Positions 9,464 to 17,718 of a stretch of 64,000 nucleotides of DNA are shown here, piece after piece. Each line of letters begins with the position of its first letter. The stretch's first letter is position 1. Under the pieces are notes generated by a model. That model had not been told where the DNA came from. It ran no database searches and worked only from the letters and a program-made list of their open reading frames with translations. The translations under genes were made by a program, and so were the position numbers. The DNA is from Pseudomonas sp. ok272 (lineage in GTDB: Bacteria > Pseudomonadota > Gammaproteobacteria > Pseudomonadales > Pseudomonadaceae), in assembly GCF_900109995.1 (NCBI RefSeq), contig NZ_FOCB01000001.1, forward strand, positions 562,819-626,818, read 5' to 3'.

Positions 9464-9600
9464 TTTCGCCGGCAAGCCGGTCTCGCTCCCACAGGAATCT
9501 GGGTTGAGCCCGTAGGAGCGAGGCTTGCCCGCGAACCGGCCGCCCATCCAACATTGATGTCGCCAGGCTGACTGCTTTCGCGGGCAAGCCTCGCTCCTAC
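9464..9600. repeat. REP cluster, first copy
   Basis: Several REP arms lie in succession: a CCGGCAAGCCGGTCTCGCTC type, then a GTAGGAGCGAGGCTTGCCCG type and its inverse TTTCGCGGGCAAGCCTCGCT. The stretch from about 9478 onward is repeated with about 90 percent identity at 9745-9856. Confidence 0.85.
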
Positions 9601-9646
9601 AAGGAATCCGGGCCTGACACGGGATGTGTGTTCGCCGTGGACCAGG

Positions 9647-9670
9647 GTGGGAGCGGGCCTGCCCGCGAAG
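9647..9670. repeat. Single REP sequence
   Basis: One arm, GTGGGAGCGGGCCTGCCCGC, between the two larger REP clusters. Confidence 0.7.
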
Positions 9671-9704
9671 AGGCCGGCACATGCGCCATCAGCATTGGCT
9701 GCCC

Positions 9705-9734
9705 CATCGCCATCGCCATCGCCATCGCCATCGC
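9705..9734. repeat. Hexamer tandem repeat, five CATCGC units
   Basis: Five perfect tandem copies of CATCGC run directly into the next REP arm. It is non-coding as far as I can see. The unit number could vary between strains. Confidence 0.9.
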
Positions 9735-9856
9735 CGGCAAGCCGGTCTCGCTCCCACAGAGATCTGGGTTGAGTCCGTAGGAGCGAGGCTTGCCCGCGAA
9801 CCGGCCGCCCATTCAACATCGATGTCGCCAGACTTACCGCTTTCGCGGGCAAGCCC
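9731..9856. repeat. REP cluster, second copy
   Basis: A near duplicate of 9464-9600 in the same order and orientation, cut short at its right end, where TTTCGCGGGCAAGCCC is followed by unrelated sequence. Confidence 0.85.
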
Positions 9857-9939
9857 ACAAGGAATTGAGCTGCGCCCCAGATGTTGGACATTTAAGGTTG
9901 TAAGGATAGGCAGCCATCAACCCCAGCGAAAATCCAGGC

Positions 9940-10254
9940 TCAGCCTTCGGCCTTGGGCGATTGATCCGCCTTGAGGTCGTTCGACTGCGCGCCCGCCCGT
10001 GCGATCCTTAGACGCACGCTGTCCATGTCCTGGCGGCTTTTCTCCAGGAAGCTCTTCGCCGAACTGTGGCCGGTAATGCCCCGGGCCAGGGCAACGCCGC
10101 CGAGCGCGACCTGCACCAGGCCGAACACACCGCCGCGACGCAGGCCCTTGCCGACCATCATCACGCCACCGGCCAGCGAGCCGATGCGCTCCCAGCCCTG
10201 TACGTTTTGCGCAGGTGCGTCCTGGAGGGGGGCTGTGGATTTGCGTTCGCTCAT
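9940..10254 (-). CDS. DUF2892-like small membrane protein
   Basis: The 104 aa protein has a polar N-terminal tail, then a glycine-rich hydrophobic hairpin (about residues 24-60, GSLAGGVMMVGKGLRRGG followed by VFGLVQVALGGVALARG) and a polar C-terminal tail. The hairpin resembles the DUF2892/YgaP-type inner-membrane domain. No catalytic residues are visible and the function is unknown. It lies just downstream of the RNA methyltransferase gene on the same strand, 78 bases apart, so co-transcription is possible. Confidence 0.7.
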   Translation of the reverse strand: MSERKSTAPLQDAPAQNVQGWERIGSLAGGVMMVGKGLRRGGVFGLVQVALGGVALARGITGHSSAKSFLEKSRQDMDSVRLRIARAGAQSNDLKADQSPKAEG

Positions 10255-10332
10255 GATCTGTTTCCTCTACGGGCAATGGATACAGAGCTGACTGCGCAGG
10301 GGCTCGACGCGTTCCGTCGGGCTCGGCGCGGA

Positions 10333-10803
10333 TCAGCGGAATTTTGGCCCGGAGCGGGTGTTCAGCCCCTTGGCCATGCGGTCGTAAAGCACCACGTTGA
10401 CCGTGGCGGCGAGGTTCATGCAGCCGGTGGTCGGAATGTACACCACGTCTTCGCACCAGTCGCGAATGTCCTGGTCCAGCGAACCGTCCTCGGGGCCGAA
10501 GATGTACAGCGCCCGATCCGGGTGAGTGTATTCGGGGAGCGAGCGAGCGCCCTCGACCAGCTCGACGGCCACCGGGACGCAGCCCAGGGGTAGGATTTTC
10601 TTCAGGTCGTCGATGCCGATCAGCGGGATGTCGTAGTGCACGCGCTTGGTGTCGGTGACGAAGTCGGCGGCGCGTTCATAGCGCTTGCCGGTGTAGAACA
10701 CCGACGCCACGCCATAGCAGCCTGCGGCGCGCATCACCGAACCGACGTTCTCGGGTGACTTGGGGTTATACAAACCAATGCAGCTGTACCGTTTGTCTGC
10801 CAC
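10333..10803 (-). CDS. TrmH/SpoU family RNA 2'-O-methyltransferase
   Basis: The 156 aa protein shows the three motifs of the SPOUT/TrmH class: NVGSVMRAAGCYG (motif 1, near residue 19), LYIFGPEDGSLDQ (motif 2) and PTTGCMNLAATVNVVLYD (motif 3), which together form the knotted SAM site. The short length without an N-terminal extension resembles TrmL-like enzymes that methylate the ribose of a tRNA nucleotide, but the residue motifs do not settle whether the target is tRNA or rRNA. It acts in the cytoplasm as a dimer in known relatives. Confidence 0.85.
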   Translation of the reverse strand: MADKRYSCIGLYNPKSPENVGSVMRAAGCYGVASVFYTGKRYERAADFVTDTKRVHYDIPLIGIDDLKKILPLGCVPVAVELVEGARSLPEYTHPDRALYIFGPEDGSLDQDIRDWCEDVVYIPTTGCMNLAATVNVVLYDRMAKGLNTRSGPKFR

Positions 10804-10980
10804 GAGCGGGGTGCCTTCGGGAAAAAGGAGGCGATTATACGGGGATTGGCGGGGCAGGGGCAGTTTGGGATGGGCGTTGGCGGTCGGTTGAGTGATTTGC
10901 CTTCATCGCCCTGAGGTTCAATCGATGATCCGGCGTTCCCTGGCGGAGTCGGCAGCCGACTCCCACGGGGAACGGTGGGC

Positions 10981-11355
10981 TCAGTCGTCTTTTTTCATCA
11001 ACCCGGCCAATGCGGCAAACGGATTGTGGGTCGCCTTGGCAATGGTCGGCGTGCTCAGGGAGCCTTCGCTGAAGTATTGCTGGTCGGTGTAGCGCGAGTG
11101 TTCGTTGTCGTGGCAGTACAGGCACAACAGCTCCCAGTTGGAGCCATCTTGCGGGTTGTTGTCGTGGTTGTGGTCGCGGTGGTGCACGGTCAGTTCGCTC
11201 AGGCGCTTGCCGGAGAACTCGCGGGTGCAGCGCCCGCAGACGTGGGGGTACATTTTCAGGGCTTTGTCGCGGTAGCCCATCTCCCGGTCACGCTGGGCAT
11301 CGGCGAGGATGCGGTCCAGCTTGGCGGTGTTGGAGGGCGGGTTGGTCGAGCTCAT
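10981..11355 (-). CDS. YajD family HNH nuclease
   Basis: A 124 aa protein with two CxxC pairs (CGRC and CLYC) around the HNH core TVHHRDHNHDNNP and a final NEH, so a zinc-stabilised beta-beta-alpha metal fold. This matches the YajD family, whose targets are unknown. Two ATGs are adjacent (11358 and 11355). The AGGAG upstream is only two bases from the first and five from the second, so I chose the second. The C-terminal 30 residues carry no motif. Its promoter probably lies in the gap to the divergent porin gene. Confidence 0.85.
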   Translation of the reverse strand: MSSTNPPSNTAKLDRILADAQRDREMGYRDKALKMYPHVCGRCTREFSGKRLSELTVHHRDHNHDNNPQDGSNWELLCLYCHDNEHSRYTDQQYFSEGSLSTPTIAKATHNPFAALAGLMKKDD

Positions 11356-11641
11356 CATGGCTCCTGTCTTTTAGTGGATCACGGATAGCGCTGATTCTAG
11401 CTGCTCGCGCGCTAATTAGCCCCTGGCTTTTTCGCCTGTCGGACCACGTGCAGGCCCCGGCATTTTGTAAAGGGATGTTTGGATCGCCCCCGCAAACACG
11501 CCGCCAAATCCATGCCGATGCGCCTGTCATCCAATTGGCGACAGGTTGCAACTTCCCTGACATTTTTCCTCGCCAAGCTGCCGTCCCTTAAATCAAGCAG
11601 GCCTGACCAGACGGTTGGAGCCTGATCAAGGGGAGGTGGAA
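11356..11641. promoter_or_regulatory. Divergent regulatory gap with weak Pho-box-like half-sites
   Basis: CTGTCAT at 11524-11530 and CTGACAT at 11557-11563 are 33 bases apart, three times the 11-base repeat of PhoB sites, but the repeats between them are degenerate. This is only suggestive. The gap separates the yajD-like gene from the OprP-type porin. Confidence 0.3.
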
Positions 11642-12886
11642 ATGTTGATGTTTGCGACACGTCTCACACTGGCTGCCGCGGTGCTGGCCGGCGCGTCCCA
11701 GGTGTTTGCCGGCACGGTCACCAGCGACGGAGCCGACCTGCTGGTCAAGACCAAGGGCGGCCTGGCGGTGGCCACGACCGATGACCAGTTCAGTTTCCAG
11801 CTCGGTGGTCGCTTGCAGGCCGACTTCGACACGTTCGACGGGTTGTACACCCATGACGGCCATCGCGCGGATGCCAGCTATTTTCGCCGCAGCCGCCTGG
11901 AAGTTTCCGGCAGGGCCGACGGCGTTTGGGCGTATGACTTCGCGCTCGAACTGAACAAGTCCGATACCCCGATCAAGGAAGCTTCCGTCAGTTACCTGGG
12001 GCTGGATCCGGTGACCCTCAAGGTCGGGCGTTTCGACCCGGACTTCGGCCTGGAAGGCGCCACCAGCTCCAAGTGGACCACTGGCATCGAGGGCAGTGCG
12101 ATCAGTGACCTGGCGCCGTGGGTCAACGACCGCGACGAAGGCCTGGGGGCTCAGGTGGCGGGGACCCATGGCATGTTCTATGGCTCGGCGAGCGTGTTGC
12201 GCCCGGCGAGCAACAAGGACGCCGACGGCCAGGGCGCCAACAACTACAACCTGCGCCTGGTGTTGGCGCCGATGGCGCGTGCGGGACAGGTCCTGCATTT
12301 CGGCCTGAACTATGCCTACAACGACGCCGACAGTTTCGACGGGCGTATTCGCACCCGGTTGGGGGTTCGAGGGGTTTCAGAGGCGGGCGACAACGGCAAC
12401 CGCCCGGACCTGGCGCCCAAGACCAAGGGCGCCTTTGACGCGGATGCGGCGGCCAGCCTGGAGTTTGCCTACGCCGCCGGACCGTTCTCGCTGCAGAGTG
12501 AATACCTGCGCCGGCAGTTGGGGGCCAGGCCCCAGGCCCAGCACCAGGATCGCGACGCCACGGGGTACTACGGCCAGTTGGCCTATACCCTGACGGGAGA
12601 GGCGCGGGGCTATAAGCTCGACGGCGGTAAATTCGAGCGGATCAAGCCGCAGGATAAACAGCTCGGTGCCTGGGAGGTGTTCTACCGTTACGACCACCTC
12701 AACGCCCAGGAAAAAGGCCTGCTGGACAACACCGCCCAGGTGCATACCCTCGGGGTCAACTGGTATGCCAACGACGCGGTGAGGATCTCTGCCAACTACG
12801 TCACGGCCAAGGCCGAACACTTCAGCAATACGGTCGGCGACCAGGCTGGCGAGGCCTTGGCGCTGCGGGCACAGTACGTGTTTTGA
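11642..12886 (+). CDS. OprP/OprO-type phosphate-selective porin
   Basis: The 414 aa outer-membrane protein has a signal peptide ending VFA (about residue 22), then GTVTSDGADLLVKTKGGL, which is nearly identical to the start of the second porin at 38240. Alternating beta strands run to a C-terminal phenylalanine (AQYVF), the usual outer-membrane sorting signal. OprP and OprO form trimers that pass phosphate or polyphosphate. Start ATG 11642 follows GGGGAGG. It is about 30 residues shorter than the second copy and less alike than true duplicates, so substrate preference may differ. The next gene begins 33 bases after its stop and may be in the same operon. Confidence 0.85.
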   Translation: MLMFATRLTLAAAVLAGASQVFAGTVTSDGADLLVKTKGGLAVATTDDQFSFQLGGRLQADFDTFDGLYTHDGHRADASYFRRSRLEVSGRADGVWAYDFALELNKSDTPIKEASVSYLGLDPVTLKVGRFDPDFGLEGATSSKWTTGIEGSAISDLAPWVNDRDEGLGAQVAGTHGMFYGSASVLRPASNKDADGQGANNYNLRLVLAPMARAGQVLHFGLNYAYNDADSFDGRIRTRLGVRGVSEAGDNGNRPDLAPKTKGAFDADAAASLEFAYAAGPFSLQSEYLRRQLGARPQAQHQDRDATGYYGQLAYTLTGEARGYKLDGGKFERIKPQDKQLGAWEVFYRYDHLNAQEKGLLDNTAQVHTLGVNWYANDAVRISANYVTAKAEHFSNTVGDQAGEALALRAQYVF

Positions 12887-12919
12887 CGGATTCCCCACGG
12901 GGGTTAAGGATTGGATTTC

Positions 12920-13849
12920 ATGCGTGTGTTATTAGCCTTGCTGTTGTGTGCGGTCACCGTCCAGGTCCAGGCGTTCTCCACGCCCCAGCCGGGGCAGGTG
13001 ATCGATGTGGCGTTGGAGCAACTCCACCCGACCCAGGCGGTCATCGGTTTTGATCAGGTCTATTACAAGCTGGGCGTGTTTGCCGAGTCCCCCAGGAAGG
13101 TGTTCGACGAATACTGTGAAACCAACGGCCAGGGCGGCGCCGACAAGGTGCCCAAGGATGCCAGCCTGCATCAATTCGCCAGCTTCACGTGCCAGGATCC
13201 GGTGGGCACCCACCCGGCGGACATGAAGACCGTGGTCGTCGGCCCCGCTGGCCAGTTGTACCTCACCGACGGGCACCACAGTTTCAGCACTTTGTGGGAA
13301 CAGCCGAGCGCCGGGCCGACGTTGAAGATGTGGGTGCGGGTGACCGACGACTTCAGTGATAGCCCGGACATGGCCACGTTCTGGACGCGCATGGAACACG
13401 CTCGCAAGGTCTGGCTCAAGGACAGCCACGGCCAAGCCATCACGCCGGCGCAGCTTCCGGCGCACCTGGGCTTCAAAAGCCTCACTGACGATACTTTTCG
13501 CAGCCTGGTGTACTTCACCCGCAAGGCGTCCTACGGCAAGCCCAACTCGGGCGCCGTCGTGCCGGAGTTCCTGGAGTTCTATTGGGGGAACTGGCTGCGG
13601 TCGCAGATCGACCTGGGCCGTTTCGACCTGAACAAACAGGACGGGTATCAGGCTGCCATCAAGGCGGTTGCCCAGCGCATGGTCAGCCTGGCACCGGATG
13701 CGCAGGTGGGGGAAAGCGGCTTCAGCGCCTCGCAACTGGGCGGTTTCACCACGCTCAATCGCAAGGAGCTGAACAAGACACTCAAGAACAAAGTGCCGTA
13801 TGTGATCGAGTACCGGAACGTGTCCCAGCAGCTCCCGCGCCGCGGCTAA
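12920..13849 (+). CDS. Secreted ParB-fold (ParBc_2-like) protein
   Basis: The 309 aa protein starts at ATG 12920, nine bases after TAAGGA. An in-frame TTG at 12911 has no spacing for that site. A signal peptide (MRVLLALLLCAVTVQVQA) precedes a domain with the ParB/sulfiredoxin hallmark LTDGHHSF near residue 115 and an N-terminal strand VALEQLHPTQAVIGFDQV, as in the exported ParB-like family PF08857. Family members are called putative nucleases, but activity is not proven. It is coupled to the phosphate-type porin just upstream, so it may act in the periplasm on material that enters through it. Its stop nearly meets the convergent gene at 13855. Confidence 0.75.
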   Translation: MRVLLALLLCAVTVQVQAFSTPQPGQVIDVALEQLHPTQAVIGFDQVYYKLGVFAESPRKVFDEYCETNGQGGADKVPKDASLHQFASFTCQDPVGTHPADMKTVVVGPAGQLYLTDGHHSFSTLWEQPSAGPTLKMWVRVTDDFSDSPDMATFWTRMEHARKVWLKDSHGQAITPAQLPAHLGFKSLTDDTFRSLVYFTRKASYGKPNSGAVVPEFLEFYWGNWLRSQIDLGRFDLNKQDGYQAAIKAVAQRMVSLAPDAQVGESGFSASQLGGFTTLNRKELNKTLKNKVPYVIEYRNVSQQLPRRG

Positions 13850-13854
13850 AGGGT

Positions 13855-14541
13855 TTAGCCCTTGAGTTTTTCGGCAATCCAGATGGTGTGCCGGGTGCCC
13901 TTGTTGCCATGGGCGAACACTTGCACTTCTTCGGCCTTGAAGCCGGCCTTCTTCAGCTTGTCGGAAAACTGCCGGTCGGCGCTGGCCGACCACACGGCCA
14001 GCACACCTTTGGGGCGCAGGGCCTTGGCGCAGGCGCTCAGGCCCCCGGCCGAATACAGCCAGCTGTTGGCCTTCTGGGTCAGGCCTTCGGGGCCGTTGTC
14101 GACGTCGAGCATGATCGCATCAAAGCCTTGCGGTTCGGCCTGCAACACCTTGGCCACGTCTTCCAGGCGGATCACGGTGCGTGGGTCGAGCATCGGGCGC
14201 CCTGACTTTTCCCCCAGTGGCCCGCGATTCCACTCCACCACGCCTGGCACCAGTTCCGCGACCACCACTTCGGCGGTCTTGCCCAGATGCTTGAGCGCCG
14301 AGGCCAGGGTAAACCCCATGCCGAGGCCGCCGATCAGCACCCGCGAATTGGGCCGGCCGGCCACCTTGCGGCAAGGGATCTCGGCCAGGGCGTCTTCGGA
14401 GCCGTGCATGCGGGTGTTCATCAGTTGCCCGCCGTCACCGCCCTGGATCTTGATGACGAAGTCTTCGCCGTACTCGAACAGGCACAGGGCTCCGCCGTTT
14501 TCGGGGATGGGGGTGGTGTCGAGCAGAACGAAACGTTTCAT
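13855..14541 (-). CDS. Spermidine synthase-like methyltransferase-fold protein
   Basis: The 228 aa protein matches the spermidine/spermine synthase superfamily: RVLIGGLGMGFTLASAL (nucleotide-binding glycine motif near residue 70), EVVVAELVPGVVEWNRG with the acidic residue that contacts the nucleoside, and DAIMLDVDNGPEGLTQ in place of the catalytic DxxDP loop. The N-terminal beta domain is short. Because the usual polyamine-binding residues are not obvious, it may act on another substrate. Its promoter is shared with, or close to, that of the small exported protein at 14640. Confidence 0.75.
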   Translation of the reverse strand: MKRFVLLDTTPIPENGGALCLFEYGEDFVIKIQGGDGGQLMNTRMHGSEDALAEIPCRKVAGRPNSRVLIGGLGMGFTLASALKHLGKTAEVVVAELVPGVVEWNRGPLGEKSGRPMLDPRTVIRLEDVAKVLQAEPQGFDAIMLDVDNGPEGLTQKANSWLYSAGGLSACAKALRPKGVLAVWSASADRQFSDKLKKAGFKAEEVQVFAHGNKGTRHTIWIAEKLKG

Positions 14542-14639
14542 GGGGCTCTCGTCGAGAAAGGAAAACGGCTATTGAGAAGGGCAATCTTGCGCGGTTGAGA
14601 GTAGCCTTGAGGCGACAAGCAAGGGCAACGGAGCCATTG

Positions 14640-14921
14640 ATGAAGCGCACCATTCTAACGGCCATTGTGTTGGCCGTGCTCTCGATAAGTGCAGTGCACG
14701 CGCAAGAGTTGCAAACCATACCCGTGACACCGTCGGCGGCACCCGGCTCACCCGGTACCGCGACGCCCACGCCCTATCCACAGATCACCCCGACCAACGT
14801 GCCCAAGGCGGGCGGCAATGCCCCGGCCTTGACGCCGATCGCCGTGCCTGGCCCACCCAGGGACCAGCCGCTGCCAGGGCTTGAGCCCATCACGCCGAAG
14901 GCCAAGGCTTCCGGCGGTTAG
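14640..14921 (+). CDS. Small exported proline-rich protein
   Basis: A 93 aa protein with a clear signal peptide (MKRTILTAIVLAVLSISAVHA). The remaining 72 residues are rich in proline, threonine and alanine with no predicted fold, for example PSAAPGSPGTATPTPYPQ. Start ATG 14640 was chosen because the signal peptide begins there; GGCAACGGAG lies upstream. Its last four bases overlap the end of the convergent cyclic-nucleotide-binding gene. Function is unknown. A disordered periplasmic or surface protein is the simplest reading. Confidence 0.65.
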   Translation: MKRTILTAIVLAVLSISAVHAQELQTIPVTPSAAPGSPGTATPTPYPQITPTNVPKAGGNAPALTPIAVPGPPRDQPLPGLEPITPKAKASGG

Positions 14922-15391
14922 ACCTGCTGCGCGAGCAATTGGCCGTCGGCCATGCGCAGGCGCTTGGACAGCGACACGGCCATGGCGCGGATGATCTTGG
15001 CGGCAATCTTCGGGGCGTCGTTGAGCATTCTCTCCAGCGAGTCCTTGCCCAGGTACAGCAACTGGCAATGACTGGCCGCCACGCAACTGGCCGAGCGACG
15101 CTCGCCATCGAGCACCGCCATTTCACCGAGCGCCCGGCCGCTGCGCAGGGTGGCGATGGTCACCGGTTGACCGTCGCCGTTGCTCTTCTGTACCGCCACC
15201 TGGCCCGTATGAATGATGCACATAAAGGTCCCGGCATCGCCTTCGTGGAAGATGGCTTCACCCTCGGCGATGGTGCTGATGCTGAAGTAACCGGCGGCGG
15301 CAGCGAAGTCGGCCAGTTGCAATTGATCGAACAGGCCGCAGTCCATCAGCCAGTCGCGTATTTCGGTGTTCAATGAGGTGGGTTCGGGCAT
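14918..15391 (-). CDS. Stand-alone cyclic nucleotide-binding domain protein
   Basis: The 157 aa protein is essentially one cNMP-binding domain. It contains FHEGDAGTFMCIIHTGQVAV and the phosphate-binding cassette RSGRALGEMAVLDGERRSAS, with the Glu and Arg pair that hold the cyclic phosphate. A short helix follows but no helix-turn-helix, so it is not a CRP-type transcription factor by itself. It might regulate a partner protein by binding cAMP or cGMP. Neither neighbour is an obvious partner. A REPIN lies upstream, so it is probably a single-gene transcript. Confidence 0.8.
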   Translation of the reverse strand: MPEPTSLNTEIRDWLMDCGLFDQLQLADFAAAAGYFSISTIAEGEAIFHEGDAGTFMCIIHTGQVAVQKSNGDGQPVTIATLRSGRALGEMAVLDGERRSASCVAASHCQLLYLGKDSLERMLNDAPKIAAKIIRAMAVSLSKRLRMADGQLLAQQV

Positions 15392-15446
15392 GTCGTCACG
15401 ATCTTTTCTTATGTCTGTCGAGGGCTTGGGGTCAGCGAGAAACTCT

Positions 15447-15534
15447 GTGGGAGCGGGCTTGCCCGCGAAGGCAGTGTGTCAGGCGACATCAATATCGACT
15501 GATACTCCCTCTTCGCGGGCAAGCCCGCTCCCAC
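15447..15534. repeat. REPIN, GCGGGCTTGCCCGC subtype
   Basis: Arms GTGGGAGCGGGCTTGCCCGC and its inverse, separated by about 45 bases, between the cNMP-binding gene and the 3' end of the oligopeptidase gene. Confidence 0.9.
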
Positions 15535-15564
15535 ATTTAAAACCCAAATGCTCTGCCAAGTTCC

Positions 15565-17619
15565 TCAGGCTATTCCCAATACCTTGAAGACAAATGCATA
15601 TTCGAGTGCTACGTCACGTAATCCCTGGTAACGCCCACTCATCCCACCATGCCCGGCGCCCAGTTCGGTCTTGAGCAGCAGCAGGTTGTCATCGGTCTTG
15701 GTGGCCCGCAGCCTGGCCACCCATTTGGCGGCTTCCCAGTACTGCACGCGGCTGTCGTTGTAGCCGGCGATCACCAGGGTCGCCGGGTAGGCTTGGGCGC
15801 GGACATTTTCGTACGGCGCGTAGGCTTTTAGCCGCTGGTAAACCTGCGGCTCCTCGGGGTTGCCCCATTCGTCGTACTCGGTGACGGTCAGTGGCAGGTC
15901 GGGGTCGAGCATGGTGTTGAGCACATCGACGAACGGCACCTCGGCAATCGCCGCCGCGAACAGCTCGGGACGCTGGTTGAGCACCGCACCGATCAGCAAT
16001 CCCCCGGCGCTGCCGCCGCTGATCGCCAGTTGCTGCGCGGTGGTGAAACCGTTGGCGATCAGGTGTTCGGCGCAGGCAATGAAGTCGCTGAAGGTGTTTT
16101 GCTTATGCTCCTGCTTGCCGGCGCGATACCAGGCTTCCCCCAGTTCACCACCGCCGCGCACGTGGGCAATGGCAAACGCCACGCCGCGATCGAGCAGGCT
16201 CAGGCGGGCATGGGAGAACCAGGGGTCGAGGCTTTCGCCGTAGGCACCGTAGCCGTAGAGATACAGCGGCGTAGGCTGGCCCAATCGGTCGCGCTTGAGC
16301 ACCAGGCTGATGGGCACTTGGGTGCCATCGGGCGCGGTGGCCCACAGGCGCTGGCTGACGTAGTCGTCGGCGTCGAACGGCCCGAGCACCGGGGTCTGCT
16401 TGAGGACTTTCTGCTCGCCGCTGGCCAGGTCCAATTGGCGTATCTGGGCCGGGCGGTTCAAGGCTTCGTAGCGCAGGCGGATCTTGTCGCTGGCAAACTC
16501 CAGGCTGTTCTGCACATGCAGGCTGTAGGCCGCATCCGGTAATTGCACGCGATAAGCCGGCAGGCCTTGTGGGTGCACCTCGATGATCGGCAAGCCGCCT
16601 TCGCGCAGGCTCAGGGTCATGGCCGAGGCATTGAGGCTCATGCCGTCGAGCATCACCGTGTCGCTGTGGGGGATCAGGCTCTGCCAGTCGTCCTGCGTCG
16701 GCACCACGCCCGTGTCGGCGGCCTGGTACAGGGCGAAGTTGATGCCTTCGCGGTTACTGCGGATCAGCCAGGTCCACTGATCATCCAGCTTGCCGTGGTC
16801 GACGTCGTACTCGTGGTCTTCAACCCGTGGCGCCAGGCAGGTGAAGGCCTGCTGTGGCTGGTCGGCGTCGAGCACCCAGACTTCACTGGTGGTCTTGCTG
16901 CCCACGGACAACAGCAACTGCCGTTCGGAGCTGGCGCGGTAGCAGTGCATGAAGAACCGCCCGTCCGGTTCATGGAAGACTTCTTCGGCGGCGGTGCCAT
17001 CGAGGCGATAGCGATACAGTTTGTGCGGGCGATGGGTGTCGTCCAGCTCGCCGAAGAACAGCGTCAGGCTGTCGTTGGCCCAGGTCATGCTGCCGTCGCA
17101 ATCCTCGAACGCCAGTTCACTGACCTTGCCGGTGGACAGCTCCTTGATGAACAGGGTGTAAATCTCGTCGCCGCTGGTGTCCAGGCTGTAGGCCAGGCGC
17201 CGGTGGTCGGGGCTGATGCTGAACGCGCCGAGGGAGAAGAAGCCGCCGTTGGCCAGCACATTGGGGTCCAGCAGCAGTTCTTCGCGGCTTTCATCCACCT
17301 GCTGGCTGTCGTCCGCCGGGCGTGGGCAGCGGTAATGCCGGGCGTATTCATCACCCGCTGTGGTGCGGGTGTAATACAGGTACGGGCCCCAGGGCGAGGG
17401 CAGCGACAGGTCGGTTTCGAGTATCCGTCCCTTGATTTCATTGAACAGGGTTTCGCGCAGCCCGGCCTGGTCGGCCAGTTGTGCCTCCTGATAGGCGTTT
17501 TCGGCCTGCAAGTAATCCAGGACCGGCGCCGTGTCTCGCTCCTGCAACCAGGCGTACGGATCATCGCCTTCGGCCTTGCGGGCAATCGGGGCGCTGCAAA
17601 CGTGGGCAGATAGGGGCAT
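15565..17619 (-). CDS. ptrB: Oligopeptidase B (S9 prolyl oligopeptidase family)
   Basis: The 684 aa protein has an N-terminal beta-propeller and a C-terminal alpha/beta-hydrolase domain. The nucleophile serine is in ISGGSAGGLLIG, and the catalytic histidine is in LGAGHGGMSGRY near the end. The sequence YDEWGNPEEP is typical of oligopeptidase B, which cleaves short peptides after Arg or Lys in the cytoplasm. ATG 17619 begins MPLSAHVCSAPIA. The frame is open 75 bases further, but that part overlaps the region upstream of the divergent gene and does not look coding. No signal peptide is present. Confidence 0.92.
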   Translation of the reverse strand: MPLSAHVCSAPIARKAEGDDPYAWLQERDTAPVLDYLQAENAYQEAQLADQAGLRETLFNEIKGRILETDLSLPSPWGPYLYYTRTTAGDEYARHYRCPRPADDSQQVDESREELLLDPNVLANGGFFSLGAFSISPDHRRLAYSLDTSGDEIYTLFIKELSTGKVSELAFEDCDGSMTWANDSLTLFFGELDDTHRPHKLYRYRLDGTAAEEVFHEPDGRFFMHCYRASSERQLLLSVGSKTTSEVWVLDADQPQQAFTCLAPRVEDHEYDVDHGKLDDQWTWLIRSNREGINFALYQAADTGVVPTQDDWQSLIPHSDTVMLDGMSLNASAMTLSLREGGLPIIEVHPQGLPAYRVQLPDAAYSLHVQNSLEFASDKIRLRYEALNRPAQIRQLDLASGEQKVLKQTPVLGPFDADDYVSQRLWATAPDGTQVPISLVLKRDRLGQPTPLYLYGYGAYGESLDPWFSHARLSLLDRGVAFAIAHVRGGGELGEAWYRAGKQEHKQNTFSDFIACAEHLIANGFTTAQQLAISGGSAGGLLIGAVLNQRPELFAAAIAEVPFVDVLNTMLDPDLPLTVTEYDEWGNPEEPQVYQRLKAYAPYENVRAQAYPATLVIAGYNDSRVQYWEAAKWVARLRATKTDDNLLLLKTELGAGHGGMSGRYQGLRDVALEYAFVFKVLGIA

Positions 17620-17718
17620 GGGGGTTCTCGAACGATAGGCAATAGGGGCTTCATGGACAGCGGGGCAGCTTGATCCGTGAAAAGCCGTTATCATAAGCGC
17701 CTCTTTGCCTGCCTTGCC

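Noticed and set aside
9464..9856. CRISPR-like repeats
   Set aside because: Arms are inverted and of REP type, spacers are not uniform and no cas genes are near.
9597..9891. Open frames with a run of Met-Ala repeats
   Set aside because: They translate the CATCGC repeat and REP arms; no start signal or family.
11524..11545. Near-palindrome around CCAATTGG upstream of the first porin
   Set aside because: The outer arms do not line up about the same centre, so it is not a convincing operator.
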